From Heracleum sosnowskyi (lineage: Eukaryota > Streptophyta > Magnoliopsida > Apiales > Apiaceae): a stretch of DNA of 64,000 nt. The position numbers and the translations under genes are program-made. The notes beneath the pieces were generated by a model. That model saw nothing but the letters and a program-made list of their open reading frames with translations, was not told where the DNA came from and made no database searches. Where the stretch lies: assembly GCA_030848705.1 (NCBI GenBank), contig JAUIZM010000023.1:1984001-2048000 (forward strand), given 5' to 3'. Shown in pieces: positions 8,917 through 20,577 of the stretch. How positions within the stretch are numbered: the first letter of the stretch is position 1; each line of letters begins with the position of its first letter.

Positions 8917-9764
8917 ATCAGTACCTGTTGCTTAAACACTGATAAACAAACGTCAGCAATTATATCTAACAGGTTTATAGAATTGCAGTAAACTTCATTT
9001 GGAGCTGTCCGGACCAGAATTGGAGCAGATACCAGGGGACGCCCGATTACGTATACCTCTTAAGGGATCTATACAAGGAAAACAGGGATAAATTAAAGCA
9101 GGTCGTTTTGAGGATATTTTCTCGTAGTTTGACCCTATGGGTTTATAGAATTGCAGTAAACTTCATTTGGAGCTGTCCGGACCTGAATTGGAGCAGATAC
9201 CAGGGGACGCCCGATTACGTATATCTCTTAAGGGATCTATACAAGGAAAACGGGGATAAATTGAAGCGGGTCGTTTTGAGGATATTTTCTCTTAGTTTGA
9301 CCCTATAGGTTTATAGAATTGCAGTAAACTTCATTTGGAGCTGTCCGGACCTGAATTGGAGCAGATACCAGGGGACGCCCGATTACGTATACCTCTTAAG
9401 GGATCTATACAAGGAAAACGGGGATAAATTGAAGCGGGTCATTTTGAGGATGTTTTCTCGTAGTTTGACCCTATGGGTTTATAGAATTGCACTAAACTTC
9501 ATTTGGAGCTGTCCGGACTTGAATTGGAGCAGATACCAGGGGACGCCCGATTACGTATACCTCTTAAGGGATCTATACATGGAAAACGGGGATAAATTGA
9601 AACGGGTCGTTTTGTGGATATTTTCTCGTAGTTTGACCCTATGGGTTTATAGAATTGCAAAAAACTTCATTTGGAGCTGTCCGGACCTGAATTTGAGCAG
9701 ATATCAGGGGACACCCGATTACGTATACCTCTGAAGGGAGCTATACAAGGAAAACGGGGTTAAA

Positions 9765-11100
9765 TTGAAGCGGGTCGTTTTGAGGATATTTTCTCGTAGT
9801 TTGACCCTATGGGTTTATAGAATTGCAGTAAACTTTATTTGGAGCTGTCTGGACCTGAATTGGAGCAGATACCAGGGGACGCCCGATTACGTATACCTCT
9901 TAAGGGATCTATACAAGGAAAACGGGGATAAATTGAAGCGGGTCGTTTTGAGGATATTTTCTCGTAGTTTGACTCTATGGGTTTATAGAATTGCAGTAAA
10001 CTTCATTTGGAGCTGTCCGGACCTGAATTGGAGCAGATACCAGGGGACGCCCGATTATGTATACCTCTTAAGGGATCTATACATGGAAAATGGGGATAAA
10101 TTGAAGCGGGTCATTTTATGGATATTTTCTCGTAGTTTGACCCTATGGGTTTATAGAATTGCAAAAAACTTCATTTGGAGCAGTCCGGGCCTAAATTGGA
10201 GCAGATACCAGGGGACGCCCGATTACGTATACCTCTGAAAGGAGCTATACAAGGAAAACGGGGATAAATTGAAGCGGGTCGTTTTGTGGGTATTTTCTAG
10301 TAGTTTGACCCTATAGGTTTATAGAATTGCAAAAAACTTCATTTGGAGCAGTCCGGGCCTGAATTGGAGCAGATACCAGGGGACGCCCGATTACGTATAC
10401 CTCCTAAGGGAGCTATACAAGGAAAACGGGGATAAATTGAAGCGGGTCATTTTGTGGATATTTTCTCGTAGTTTGACCCTATGGGTTTATAGAATTGCAA
10501 AAAACTTCATTTGGAGCAGTCCGGGCTTGAACTGGAGCAGATACCAGGGAACGCCCGATTACGTATACCTCTGAAGGGATCTATACAAGGAAAACGGGGA
10601 TAAATTGAAGCGGGTCGTTTTGAGGATATTTTCTCGTAGTTTGACCCTATGGGTTTATAGAATTGCAATAAACTTCATTTGGAGCTGTCCGGACCTGAAT
10701 TGGAGCAGATACCAGGGGACGCCCGATTACGTATACCTCTGAAGGGATCTATACATGGAAAACGGGGATAAATTGAAACGAGTCGTTTTGTGGATATTTT
10801 CTCATAGTTTGACCCTATGGGTTTATAGAATTGCAAAAAACTTCATTTAGAGCTGTCCGGACCTGAATTTGAGCAGATATCAGGGGACACCCGAGTACGT
10901 ATACCTCTGAAGGGAGCTATACAAGGAAAACGGGGTTAAATTGAAGCGGGTCGTTTTGAGGATATTTTCTCGTAGTTTGACCCTATTGATTTATAGAATT
11001 GCAGTAAACTTCATTTGGAGCTGTCCGGACCTGAATTGGAGCAGATACCAGGGGACGCCCGATTACGTATACCTCTTAAGGGATCTATACAAGGAAAACG
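9765..11100 (+). repeat. Satellite segment duplicated 8.06 kb away (copy 1)
   Basis: This segment matches about 17821-19155 at an offset of 8056 bp. It shares rare variants such as ctctgaaaggagc (about 10236 and 18291) and cacccgagtacg (about 10889 and 18945), which other monomers lack. It is therefore a block copy, not convergent monomers. Confidence 0.7.
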
Positions 11101-13455
11101 AGGATCAATTGAAGCGGGTCGTTTTGAGGATATTTTCTCGTAGTTTGACCCTATGGGTTTATAGAATTGCAGTAAACTTCATTTGGAGCTGTCCGGACCT
11201 GAATTGGAGCAGATACCAGGGGACGCCCGATTACGTATACCTCTTAAGGGATCTATACATGGAAAACAGGGATAAATTGAAGTGGGTCGTTTTGTGGATA
11301 TTTTCTCGTAGTTTGATCCTATGGGTTTACAGAATTGCAAAAAACTTCTTTTGGAGCTGTCCGGACCTGAATTTGAGCAGATACCAGGGGACACCCGATT
11401 ACGTATACCTCCTAAGGGAGCTATACAAGGAAAACGGGGATAAATTGAAGCGGGTCGTTTTGTGGATATTTTCTCGTAGTTTGACCCCATGGGTTTATAG
11501 AATTGCAAAAAACTTCATTTGGAGCAGTCCGGGCTTGAACTGGAGCAGATACCAGGGAACGCCCGATTACGTATACCTCTGAAGGGATACAAGGAAAACG
11601 GGGATAAATTGAAGCGGGTCGTTTTGAGGATATTTTCTCGTAGTTTGACCCTATGGGTTTATAGAATTGCAGTAAACTTCATTTGGAGCTGTCCCGACCT
11701 GAATTGGAGCAGATACCAGGGGACGCCCGATTACGTATACCTCTTAAGGGATCTATACAAGGAAAATGGGGATAAATTGAAGCGGGTCGTTTTGTGGATA
11801 TTTTCTCGTAGTTTGACCCTATGGGTTTATAGAATTGCAAAAAACTTCATTTGGAGCAGTCCGGGCCTAAATTGGAGCAGATACCAGGGGACGCCCGATT
11901 ACGTATACCTCTAAAGGGAGCTATACAAGGAAAACGGGGATAAATTGAAGCGGGTTGTTTTGTGGGTATTTTCTAGTAGTTTGACCCTATAGGTTTATAG
12001 AATTGCAAAAAACTTCATATGTAGCAGTCCGGGCCTGAATTAGAGCAGATACCAGGGGACGCCCGATTACGTATACCTCTTAAGGGAGCTATACAAGGAA
12101 AACGGGGATAAATTGAAGCGGGTCGTTTTGTGGATATTTTCTCGTAGTTTGACCCTATGGGTTTATAAAATTGCAAAAAACTTCATTTGGAGCAGTCCGG
12201 GCCTGAATTGGAGCAGATACCAGGGAACGCCCGATTACGTATACCTCTGAAGGGATCTATACAAGGAAAACGGGGATAAATTGAAGCGGGTCGTTTTGAG
12301 GATATTTTCTCGTAGTTTGACCCTATGGGTTTATAGAATGGAGTAAACTTCATTTGGAGCTGTCCGGACCTGAATTGGAGCAGATACCAGGGGACGCCCG
12401 ATTACGTATACCTCTTAAGGGATCTATACATGGAAAACGGGGATAAATTGAAGCGGGTCGTTTTGTGGATATTTTCTCGTAGTTTGACCCTATGGGTTTA
12501 TAGAATTGCAAAAAACTTCTTTTGGAGCTGTCCGGACCTGAATTTGAGCAGATATCAGGGGACACCCGATTACGTATACCTCTGAAGGGAGCTATACAAG
12601 GAAAATGGGGATAAATTGAAGCGGGTCGTTTTGAGGATATTTTATAGTAGTTTGACCCTATGGGTTTATAGAATTGCAGTAAACTTCATTTGGAGCTGTC
12701 CGGACCTGAATTGGAGCAGATACCAGGGGACGCCCGATTACGTATACCTCTTAAGGGATCTATACAAGGAAAACGGGGATAAATTGAAGCGGGTCGTTTT
12801 GAGAATATTTTCTCGTAGTTTGACCCTATGGGTTTATAGAATTGCAGTAAACTTCATTTGGAGCTGTCCGGACCTGAATTGAAGCAGATACCAGGGGACG
12901 CCCGATTACGTATACCTCTTAAGGGATCTATACATGGAAAACGGGGATAAATTGAAGTGGGTCGTTTTATGGATATTTTCTCGTAATTTGACCCTATGGG
13001 TTTATAGAATTGCAAAAAACTTCATTTGGAGCAGTCCGGGCCTAAATTAGAGCAGATACCAGGGGACGCCCGATTACGTATACCTCAGAAGGGAGCTATA
13101 CAAGGAAAACGGGGACAAATTGAAGCGGGTCGTTTTGTGGGTATTTTCTAGTAGTTTGACCCTATAGGTTTACAGAATTGCAAAAAACTTCATTTGGAGC
13201 AGTCCGGGCCTGAATTGGAGCAGATACCAGGGGACGCCCGATTACGTATACCTCCTAAGGGAGCTATACAAGGAAAACGGGGATAAATTGAAGCGGGTCA
13301 TTTTGAGGATATTTTCTCGTAGTTTGACCCTATGGGTTTATAGAATTGCAAAAAACTTCATTTGGAGCTGTCCGGACCTGAATTTGAGCAGATATCAGGG
13401 GACACCCGATTACGTATACCTCTGAAGGGAGCTATACAAGGAAAACGGGGTTAAA
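10941..13455 (+). repeat. Higher-order block, copy 1 (second copy at 14631-17820)
   Basis: The order of subtypes and private variants (ctattgatttatag, aacgaggat, ttgacccatggg-type changes, aatggagtaaac) is repeated starting 3690 bp downstream. The second copy is about 675 bp longer because a four-monomer piece carrying aatggagtaaac is present twice (near 16032 and 16703). From about 12350 onward the offset is therefore 4365 bp. Confidence 0.7.
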
Positions 13456-14630
13456 TTGAAGCGGGTCGTTTTGAGGATATTTTCTCGTAGTTTGACCCTA
13501 TTGATTTATAGAATTGCAGTAAACTTCATTTGGAGCTGTCCGGACCTGAATTGGAGCAGATACCAGGGGACGCCCGATTACGTATACCTCTTAAGGGATC
13601 TATACAAGGAAAACGAGGATCAATTGAAGCGGGTCGTTTTGAGGATATTTTCTCGTAGTTTGACCCTATGGGTTTATAGAATTGCAGTAAAATTCATTTG
13701 GAGCTGTCCGGACCTGAATTGGAGCAGATACCAGTGGACGCCCGATTACGTATACCTCTTAAGGGATCTATACATGGAAAATGGGGATAAATTGAAGCGG
13801 GTCGTTTTATGGATATTTTCTCGTAGGTTGACCCTATGGGTTTATAGAATTGCAAAAAACTTCATTTGGAGCAGTCCGGGCCTAAATTGGAGCAGATACC
13901 AGGGGACGCCCGATTACGTATACCTCTGAAGGGAGCTATACAAGGAAAACAGGGATAAATTGAAGCGGGTCGTTTTGTGGGTATTTTCTAGTAGTTTGAC
14001 CCTATAGGTTTATAGAAATGCAAAAAACTTCATTTGGAGCAGTCCGGGCCTGAATTGGAGCAGATACCAGGGGACACCCGATTACGTATACCTCCTAAGG
14101 GAGCTATACAAGGAAAACGGGGATAAATTGAAGTGGGTCGTTTTGTGGATATTTTCTCGTAGTTTGACCCTATGGGTTTATAGAATTGCAAAAAACTTCA
14201 TTTGGAGCAGTCCGGGCTTGAACTGGAGCAGATACCAGGGAACGCCCGATTACGTATACCTCTGAAGGGATCTATACAAGGAAAACGGGGATAATTGAAG
14301 CGGGTCGTTTTGAGGATATTTTCTCGTAGTTTGACCCTATGGGTTTATAGAATTGCAATAAACTTCATTTGGAGCTGTCCGGACCTGAATTGGAGCAGAT
14401 ACCAGGGGACGCCCGATTACGTATACCTCTTAAGGGATCTATACATGGAAAACGGGGATAAATTGAAACGGGTCGTTTTGTGGATATTTTCTCGTAGTTT
14501 GACCCTATGGGTTTATAGAATTGCAAAAAACTTCATTTCGAGCTGTCCGGACCTGAATTTGAGCAGATATCACGGGACACCCGATTACGTATACCTCTGA
14601 AGGGAGCTATACAAGGAAAACGGGGTTAAA

Positions 14631-17600
14631 TTGAAGCGGGTCGTTTTGAGGATATTTTCTCGTAGTTTGACCCTATTGATTTATAGAATTGCAGTAAACT
14701 TCATTTGGAGCTGTCCGGACCTGAATTGGAGCAGATACCAGGGGACGCCTGATTACGTATACCTCTTAAGGGATCTATACAAGGAAAACGAGGATAAATT
14801 GAAGCGGGTCGTTTTGAGGATATTTTCTCGTAGTTTGACCCTATGGGTTTATAGAATTGCAGTAAACTTCATTTGGAGCTGTCCGGACCTGAATTGGAGC
14901 AGATACCAGGGGACGCCCGATTACGTATACCTCTTAAGGGATCTATACATGGAAAACAGGGATAAATTGAAGTGGGTCATTTTGTGGATATTTTCTCGTA
15001 GTTTGATCCTATGGGTTTACAGAATTGCAAAAAACTTCTTTTGGAGCTGTCCGGACCTGAATTTGAGCAGATACCAGGGGACACCCGATTACGTATACCT
15101 CCTAAGGGAGCTATACAAGGAAAACGGGGATAAATTGAAGCGGGTCGTTTTGTGGATATTTTCTCGTAGTTTGACCCCATGGGTTTATAGAATTGCAAAA
15201 AACTTCATTTGGAGCAGTCCGGGCTTCAACTGGAGCAGATACCAGGGAACGCCCGATTACGTATACCTCTGAAGGGATCTATACAAGGAAAACGGGGATA
15301 AATTGAAGCGGGTCGTTTTGAGGATATTTTCTCGTAGTTTGACCCTATGGGTTTATAGAATTGCAGTAAACTTCATTTGGAGCTGTCCCGACCTGAATTG
15401 GAGCAGATACCAGGGGACGCCCGATTACGTATACCTCTTAAGGGATCTATACAAGGAAAATGGGGATAAATTGAAGCGGGTCGCCTTGTGGATATTTTCT
15501 CGTAGTTTGACCCTATGGGTTTATAGAATTGCAAAAAACTTCATTTGGAGCAGTCCGGGCCTAAATTGGAGCAGATACCAGGGGACGCCCGATTACGTAT
15601 ACCTCTGAAGGGAGCTATACAAGGAAAACGGGGATAAATTGAAGCGGGTTGTTTTGTGGGTATTTTCTAGTAGTTTGACCCTATAGGTTTATAGAATTGC
15701 AAAAAACTTCATATGTAGCAGTCCGGGCCTGAATTAGAGCAGATACCAGGGGACGCCCGATTACGTATACCTCTTAAGGGAGCTATACAAGGAAAACGGG
15801 GATAAATTGAAGCGGGTCGTTTTGTGGATATTTTCTCGTAGTTTGACCCTATGGGTTTATAAAATTGCAAAAAACTTCATTTGGAGCAGTCCGGGCCTGA
15901 ATTGGAGCAGATACCAGGGAACGCCCGATTACGTATACCTCTGAAGGGATCTATACAAGGAAAACGGGGATAAATTGAAGCGGGTCGTTTTGAGGATATT
16001 TTCTCGTAGTTTGACCCTATGGGTTTATAGAATGGAGTAAACTTCATTTGGAGCTGTCCGGACCTGAATTGGAGCAGATACCAGGGGACGCCCGATTACG
16101 TATACCTCTTAAGGGATCTATACATGGAAAACGGAGATAAATTGAAGCGGGTCGTTTTGTGGATATTTTCTCGTAGTTTGACCCTATGGGTTTATAGAAT
16201 TGCAAAAAACTTCTTTTGGAGCTGTCCGGGCCTAAATTGGAGCAGATACCAGGGGACGCCCGATTACGTATACCTCTGAAGGGAGCTATACAAGGAAAAC
16301 GGGGATAAATTGAAGCGGGTTGTTTTGTGGGTATTTTCTAGTAGTTTGACCCTATAGGTTTATAGAATTGCAAAAAACTTCATATGTAGCAGTCCGGGCC
16401 TGAATTAGAGCAGATACCAGGGGACGCCCGATTACGTATACCTCTTAAGGGAGCTATACAAGGAAAACGGGGATAAATTGAAGCGGGTCGTTTTGTGGAT
16501 ATTTTCTCGTAGTTTGACCCTATGGGTTTATAAAATTGCAAAAAACTTCATTTGGAGCAGTCCGGGCCTGAATTGGAGCAGATACCACGGAACGCCCGAT
16601 TACGTATACCTCTGAAGGGATCTATACAAGGAAAACGGGGATAAATTGAAGCGGGTCGTTTTGAGGATATTTTCTCGTAGTTTGACCCTATGGGTTTATA
16701 GAATGGAGTAAACTTCATTTGGAGCTGTCCGGACCTGAATTGGAGCAGATACCAGGGGACGCCCGATTACGTATACCTCTTAAGGGATATATACATGGAA
16801 AACGGAGATAAATTGAAGCGGGTCGTTTTGTGGATATTTTCTCGTAGTTTGACCCTATGGGTTTATAGAATTGCAAAAAACTTCTTTTGGAGCTGTCCGG
16901 ACCTGAATTTGAGCAGATATCAGGGGACACCCGATTACGTATACCTCTGAAGGGAGCTATACAAGGAAAACGGGGATAAATTGAAGCGGGTCGTTTTGAG
17001 GATATTTTATAGTAGTTTGACCCTATGGGTTTATAGAATTGCAGTAAACTTCATTTGGAGCTGTCCGGACCTGAATTGGAGCAGATACCAGGGGACGCCC
17101 GATTACGTATACCTCTTAAGGGATCTATACAAGGAAAACGGGGATAAATTGAAGCGGGTCGTTTTGAGAATATTTTCTCGTAGTTTGACCCTATGGGTTT
17201 ATAGAATTGCAGTAAACTTCATTTGGAGCTGTCCGGACCTGAATTGAAGCAGATACCAGGGGACGCCCGATTACGTATACCTCTTAAGGGATCTATACAT
17301 GGAAAACGGGGATAAATTGAAGTCGGTCGTTTTATGGATATTTTCTCGTAATTTGACCCTATGGGTTTATAGAATTGCAAAAAACTTCATTTGGAGTAGT
17401 CCGGGCCTAAATTAGAGCAGATACCAGGGGACGCCCGATTACGTATACCTCAGAAGGGAGCTATACAAGGAAAACGGGGACAAATTGAAGCGGGTCGTTT
17501 TGTGGGTATTTTCTAGTAGTTTGACCCTATAGGTTTATAGAATTGCAAAAAACTTCATTTGGAACAGTCCGGGCCTGAATTGGAGCAGATACCAGGGGAC

Positions 17601-17820
17601 GCCCGATTACGTATACCTCCTAAGGGAGCTATACAAGGAAAACGGGGATAAATTGAAGCGGGTCATTTTGAGGATATTTTCTCGTAGTTTGACCCTATGG
17701 GTTTATAGAATTGCAAAAAACTTCATTTGGAGCTGTCCGGACCTGAATTTGAGCAGATATCAGGGGACACCCGATTACGTATACCTCTGAAGGGAGCTAT
17801 ACAAGGAAAACGGGGTTAAA
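14631..17820 (+). repeat. Higher-order block, copy 2 with internal duplication
   Basis: The second copy of the 10941-13455 block. It contains the extra tetramer-sized duplication and lacks the 6-bp deletion found near 11589 in copy 1, so the deletion arose after the block was copied or was lost by conversion. Confidence 0.7.
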
Positions 17821-19155
17821 TTGAAGCGGGTCGTTTTGAGGATATTTTCTCGTAGTTTGACCCTATGGGTTTATAGAATTGCAGTAAACTTTATTTGGAG
17901 CTGTCCGGACCTGAATTGGAGCAGATACCAGGGGACGCCCGATTACGTATACCTCTTAAGGGATCTATACAAGGAAAACGGGGATAAATTGAAGCGGGTC
18001 GTTTTGAGGATATTTTCTCGTAGTTTGACTCTATGGGTTTATAGAATTGCAGTAAACTTCATTTGGAGCTGTCCGGACCTGAATTGGAGCAGATACCAGG
18101 GGACGCCCGATTATGTATACCTCTTAAGGGATCTATACATGGAAAATGGGGATAAATTGAAGCGGGTCATTTTATGGATATTTTCTCGTAGTTTGACCCT
18201 ATGGGTTTATAGAATTGCAAAAAACTTCATTTGGAGCAGTCCGGGCCTAAATTGGAGCAGATACCAGGGGACGCCCGATTACGTATACCTCTGAAAGGAG
18301 CTATACAAGGAAAACGGGGATAAATTGAAGCGGGTCATTTTGTGGGTATTTTCTAGTAGTTTGACCCTATAGGTTTATAGAATTGCAAAAAACTTCATTT
18401 GGAGCAGTCCGGGCCTGAATTGGAGCAGATACCAGGGGACGCCCGATTACGTATACCTCCTAAGGGAGCTATACAAGGAAAACGGGGATAAATTGAAGCG
18501 GGTCATTTTGTGGATATTTTCTCGTAGTTTGACCCTATGGGTTTATAGAATTGCAAAAAACTTCATTTGGAGCAGTCCGGGCTTGAACTGGAGCAGATAC
18601 CAGGGAACGCCCGATTACGTATACCTCTGAAGGGATCTATACAAGGAAAACGGGGATAAATTGAAGCGGGTCGTTTTGAGGATATTTTCTCGTAGTTTGA
18701 CCCTATGGGTTTATAGAATTGCAATAAACTTCATTTGGAGCTGTCCGGACCTGAATTGGAGCAGATACCAGGGGACGCCCGATTACGTATACCTCTGAAG
18801 GGATCTATACATGGAAAACGGGGATAAATTGAAACGAGTCGTTTTGTGGATATTTTCTCATAGTTTGACCCTATGGGTTTATAGAATTGCAAAAAACTTC
18901 ATTTAGAGCTGTCCGGACCTGAATTTGAGCAGATATCAGGGGACACCCGAGTACGTATACCTCTAAAGGGAGCTATACAAGGAAAACGGGGTTAAATTGA
19001 AGTGGGTCGTTTTGAGGATATTTTCTCGTAGTTTGACCCTATTGATTTATAGAATTGCAGTAACTTCATTTGGAGCTGTCCGGACCTGAATTGGAGCAGA
19101 TACCAGGGGACGCCCGATTACGTATACCTCTTAAGGGATCTATACAAGGAAAACG
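17821..19155 (+). repeat. Satellite segment duplicated 8.06 kb away (copy 2)
   Basis: The partner of 9765-11100, with the same subtype order and the same rare variants. The two copies are separated by the 10941-13455 and 14631-17820 block pair, showing duplications layered on duplications. Confidence 0.7.
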
Positions 19156-20572
19156 AGGATCAATTGAAGCGGGTCGTTTTGAGGATATTTTCTCGTAGTT
19201 TGACCCTATGGGTTTATAGAATTGCAGTAAAATTCATTTGGAGCTGTCCGGACCTGAATTGGAGCAGATACCAGGGGACGCCCGATTACGTATACCTCTT
19301 AAGGGATCTATACATGGAAAATGGGGATAAATTGAAGCGGGTCGTTTTATGGATATTTTCTCGTAGGTTGACCCTATGGGTTTATAGAATTGCAAAAAAC
19401 TTCATTTGGAGCAGTCCGGGCCTAAATTGGAGCAGATACCAGGGGACGCCCGATTACGTATACCTCTGAAGGGAGCTATACAAGGAAAACAGGGATAAAT
19501 TGAAGCGGGTCGTTTTGTGGGTATTTTCTAGTAGTTTGACCCTATAGGTTTATAGAAATGCAAAAAACTTCATTTGGAGCAGTCCGGGCCTGAATTGGAG
19601 CAGATACCAGGGGACACCCGATTACGTATACCTCCTAAGGGAGCTATACAAGGAAAACGGGGATAAATTGAAGCGGGTCGTTTTGAGGATATTTTCTCGT
19701 AGTTTGACCCTATGGGTTTATAGAATTGCAGTAAACTTCATTTGGAGCTGTCCGGGCCTGAATTGGAGCAGATACCAGAGGACGCCCGATTACGTATACC
19801 TCTGAAGGGATATATACATGGAAAACGGGGATAAATTGAAGCGGGTCGTTTTGTGGATATTTTCTCGTAGTTTGACCCTATGGGTTTATAGAATTGCAAA
19901 AAACTTCTTTTGGAGCTGTCCGGACCTGAATTTGAGCAGATATCAGGGGACACCCGATTACGTATACCTCTGAAGGGAGCTATACAAGGAAAACGGGGAT
20001 AAATTGAAGCGGGTCGTTTTGAGGATATTTTCTCGTAGTTTGACCCTATGGGTTTATAGAATTGCAGTAAACTTCATTTGGAGCTGTCCGGACCTGAATT
20101 GGAGCAGATACCAGGGGACGCCCGATTACGTATACCTCTTAAGGGATCTATACATGGAAAACGGGGATAAATTGAAGCGGGTCGTTTTATGGATATTTTC
20201 TCGTAGTTTGACCCTATGGGTTTATAGAATTGCAAAAAACTTCATTTGGAGCAGTCCGGGCCTAAATTAGAGCAGATACCAAGGGACGCCCGATTACGTA
20301 TACCTCTGAAGGGAGCTATACAAGGAAAACGGGGATAAATTGAAGCGGGTCGTTTTGTGGGCATTTTCAAGTAGTTTGACCCTATAGGTTTATAGAATTG
20401 CAAAAAACTTCATTTGGAGCAGTCCGGGCCTGAATTGGAGCAGATACCAGGGGACGCCCGATTACGTATACCTCTTAAGGGATCTATACAAGGAAAACGG
20501 GGATAAATTGAAGCGGGTCGTTTTGAGAATATTTTCTCGTAGTTTGACCCTATGGGTTTATAAAATTGCAGT

Positions 20573-20577
20573 AAACT
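20573..20577. repeat. Left target-site duplication AAACT
   Basis: The five bases before the insertion's TGT end are aaact. The uninterrupted satellite reads gcagtaaacttcatttgg at this place, so the insertion split a V-type monomer. Confidence 0.93.

Larger units (their letters stand above)
1..8971 (-). mobile_element. Sirevirus-like Ty1/copia LTR retrotransposon, 3' end outside window
   Basis: A copia-order element on the minus strand. Reading from high to low coordinates: LTR, primer-binding site complementary to initiator tRNA-Met, gag with zinc knuckles, aspartic protease, integrase, reverse transcriptase with YVDD, RNase H, then an extra ORF. Integrase before RT defines Ty1/copia. The very long gag with a coiled coil and several CCHC fingers, the RT sequence type and the additional downstream ORF point to the Sirevirus (SIRE) lineage. 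The coding frames are long and largely intact, so the insertion looks young, but gag, PR-IN and RT-RH are in different frames. The 5' LTR abuts satellite at 8972. The 3' LTR is not in the window, so LTR-LTR divergence and the target-site duplication cannot be read. Lineage assignment is by recognition, not by a search. Confidence 0.9.
8427..8971 (-). repeat. 5' LTR of the Sirevirus-like element
   Basis: A 545-bp LTR. On the element strand it begins TGTTAGATATAA (from 8971) and ends GGCCTAACA (8427), giving the canonical TG...CA termini within a 6-bp inverted repeat, TGTTAG/CTAACA. The outer boundary is fixed by satellite resuming at 8972 (ggtttatag), the inner boundary by the primer-binding site 2 nt inside. 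It holds a TATA box and, in the U3 half, a duplicated palindromic motif. No second LTR copy is present in the window. Confidence 0.92.
8972..20577 (+). repeat. 168-bp satellite array, left block (about 69 monomers)
   Basis: Head-to-tail monomers. The phrase gtttatagaattgc starts at 9141 and again at 9309, a 168-bp period that holds throughout apart from small indels. Landmarks in each monomer are cttcatttggag, the palindrome GTCCGGAC (or TCCGGGC), gacgcccgattacgtatac, ggaaaacgggg and cgtagtttgaccctat. Three subtypes dominate: V (attgcagtaaac), I (attgcaataaac) and K (attgcaaaaaac). The E subtype (attgaaaaaaac) was not seen here. Small lesions include a 6-bp deletion near 11589 and a 1-bp deletion (aatggagtaaac) near 12338, 16032 and 16703. 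I know no named family for it. The plus-strand ORFs inside start with TTG and are satellite by-products. Confidence 0.97.

Noticed and set aside
11179..11508. Minus-strand ORFs in the satellite (63-109 codons)
   Set aside because: They recur once per higher-order unit on the antisense strand and are the reverse reading of the same monomers.
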